Program-made: the position numbers and the translations under genes
Source: Candidatus Altimarinota bacterium
Lineage (GTDB): Bacteria > Patescibacteriota > Gracilibacteria > BD1-5 > UBA2023
Reading direction: 5' to 3'
DNA: 7,799 nt
Assembly: GCA_008015855.1 (NCBI GenBank)
Contig: SSGK01000037.1
Span: forward strand, 1 to 7,799
Shown: positions 7,540-7,799 of the stretch, one piece after another
Numbering within the stretch: position 1 is the first letter of the stretch
How the letters are laid out: every line of letters begins with the position of its first letter
Notes under the pieces: model-generated
The model's input: only the letters and a program-made list of their open reading frames with translations
Told to the model about the DNA's origin: nothing
Databases searched by the model: none

Positions 7540-7566
7540 TTGCAAAAATAAAAAAATATATATGAT
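7540..7566 (+). promoter_or_regulatory. Candidate promoter of the + strand tRNA-Gly
   Basis: TTGCAA (7540-7545) is followed after 15 bases by TATGAT (7561-7566). Transcription would start near 7573, leaving a 5' leader of only about six bases before the mature tRNA. The -10 lies inside the inverted repeat and so is duplicated for the second tRNA copy; the -35 lies outside it. Confidence 0.45.
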
Positions 7567-7578
7567 AACTCGGTACTC

Positions 7579-7655
7579 GCGGATATAGCTCAATTGGCTA
7601 GAGTACCGCCTTGCCATGGCGGCTGTTGTGGGTTCGAGTCCCATTATCCGCTCCA
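7579..7655 (+). tRNA. tRNA-Gly (anticodon GCC)
   Basis: The sequence folds as a full cloverleaf. The acceptor stem is GCGGATA/TATCCGC and the D-stem GCTC/GAGT. The anticodon stem CCGCC/GGCGG carries the loop TTGCCAT, with GCC at 7613-7615, and the T-arm GTGGG/CCCAT carries TTCGAGT. The discriminator is U73, as usual for bacterial tRNA-Gly, and CCA is encoded. It reads GGC and GGU codons, not the reassigned UGA, which needs a separate tRNA-Gly(UCA) not present here. Confidence 0.98.
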
Positions 7656-7663
7656 AAAAAATC

Positions 7664-7694
7664 AAAAACCCCAAGACTTGTTCTTGGGATTTTT
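7664..7694. terminator. Bidirectional terminator between the two facing tRNA-Gly genes
   Basis: CCCAAGA (7670-7676) pairs with TCTTGGG (7682-7688) around a CTTGT loop. After a C·A mismatch, A5 (7664-7668) faces T5 (7690-7694), giving a U-run in both directions. The design matches the terminator at 1150-1176. Confidence 0.85.
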
Positions 7695-7701
7695 ATTTTT
7701 T

Positions 7702-7778
7702 TGGAGCGGATAATGGGACTCGAACCCACAACAGCCGCCATGGCAAGGCGGTACTCTAGCCAATTGAGCTATATCCGC
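7702..7778 (-). tRNA. tRNA-Gly (anticodon GCC), inverted identical copy
   Basis: This is the exact reverse complement of the tRNA at 7579-7655, including CCA and U73, with the anticodon at 7742-7744. It converges on the first copy. The identity extends beyond the tRNA on both sides (see the inverted repeat), so the copy is either a very recent inverted duplication or a sequencing/assembly foldback. Confidence 0.8.
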
Positions 7779-7799
7779 GAGTACCGAGTTATCATATAT

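Larger units (their letters stand above)
7558..7799. repeat. Perfect inverted repeat, 105-bp arms, 32-bp spacer
   Basis: The left arm 7558-7662 and right arm 7695-7799 are exact reverse complements. Each holds a tRNA-Gly, about 21 bases of its upstream flank with the -10 element, and A7T downstream. The spacer 7663-7694 holds the terminator, which is one base out of register with the arms because of an extra C at 7663. The right arm runs to the last base of the window, so its true outer boundary is not visible. Confidence 0.95.

Noticed and set aside
7345..7674. Open frame on - containing IMGLEPTTAAMARRYSSQLSYIREY
   Set aside because: It is antisense to the nusA end, the terminator and the tRNA. 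This peptide type is a familiar false gene call from translating the reverse strand of a tRNA.
7558..7799. Transposon or insertion-sequence terminal inverted repeats
   Set aside because: The arms enclose only a 32-bp terminator with no transposase, and they consist of tRNA genes with flanks rather than IS ends.

Overview
The window reads as chromosomal DNA from a Candidate Phyla Radiation bacterium of the Gracilibacteria (BD1-5) / Absconditabacteria (SR1) type, which use genetic code 25 (UGA = glycine, UAA/UAG = stop). The evidence is direct. Five of the six protein genes are broken by TGA under the standard code but run unbroken when TGA is read as Gly. TGA then falls on invariant glycines: the first Gly of the RarA Walker A motif, the Gly of its sensor-2 GDLR motif, and the third Gly of the SAM-binding loop in PrmC. 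I count about 38 in-frame UGA codons. The two phyla cannot be separated from this window alone.

Layout, left to right. (1) The 3' end of an ABC-2 type transporter permease on + overlaps the start of prmC, the release-factor methyltransferase, which lacks most of its N-terminal domain. (2) A compact two-way terminator separates prmC from a convergent 965-codon gene on -. That gene encodes a membrane-anchored surface protein with three SLH domains, two thrombospondin type 1 domains and eleven copies of a ~57-residue, four-cysteine repeat. (3) A 155-bp divergent promoter region leads to rarA on +. (4) rarA ends with its stop codon overlapping the stop of a convergent 273-residue gene of unknown function on -. 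(5) A 167-bp divergent region carries a good sigma-70-like promoter for nusA, followed at once by a terminator-like hairpin in the nusA leader. (6) nusA stands alone with its own terminator. (7) A tRNA-Gly(GCC) gene and a perfect inverted copy of it face each other across a two-way terminator, inside a 105-bp-arm inverted repeat that runs to the end of the window.

The housekeeping genes (prmC, rarA, nusA, tRNA-Gly) act in translation termination, replication-fork maintenance, transcription elongation/termination and decoding, and do not form one pathway. The accessory part is the large cysteine-rich surface protein, whose layout suggests adhesion or cell contact. That fits the epibiotic or predatory lifestyle known for some members of these phyla, but the role is inference. 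No CRISPR array, insertion sequence, phage gene or defence system is visible. The most notable items are the surface protein, the nusA leader hairpin and the palindromic tRNA-Gly pair, which may be real or an assembly foldback.
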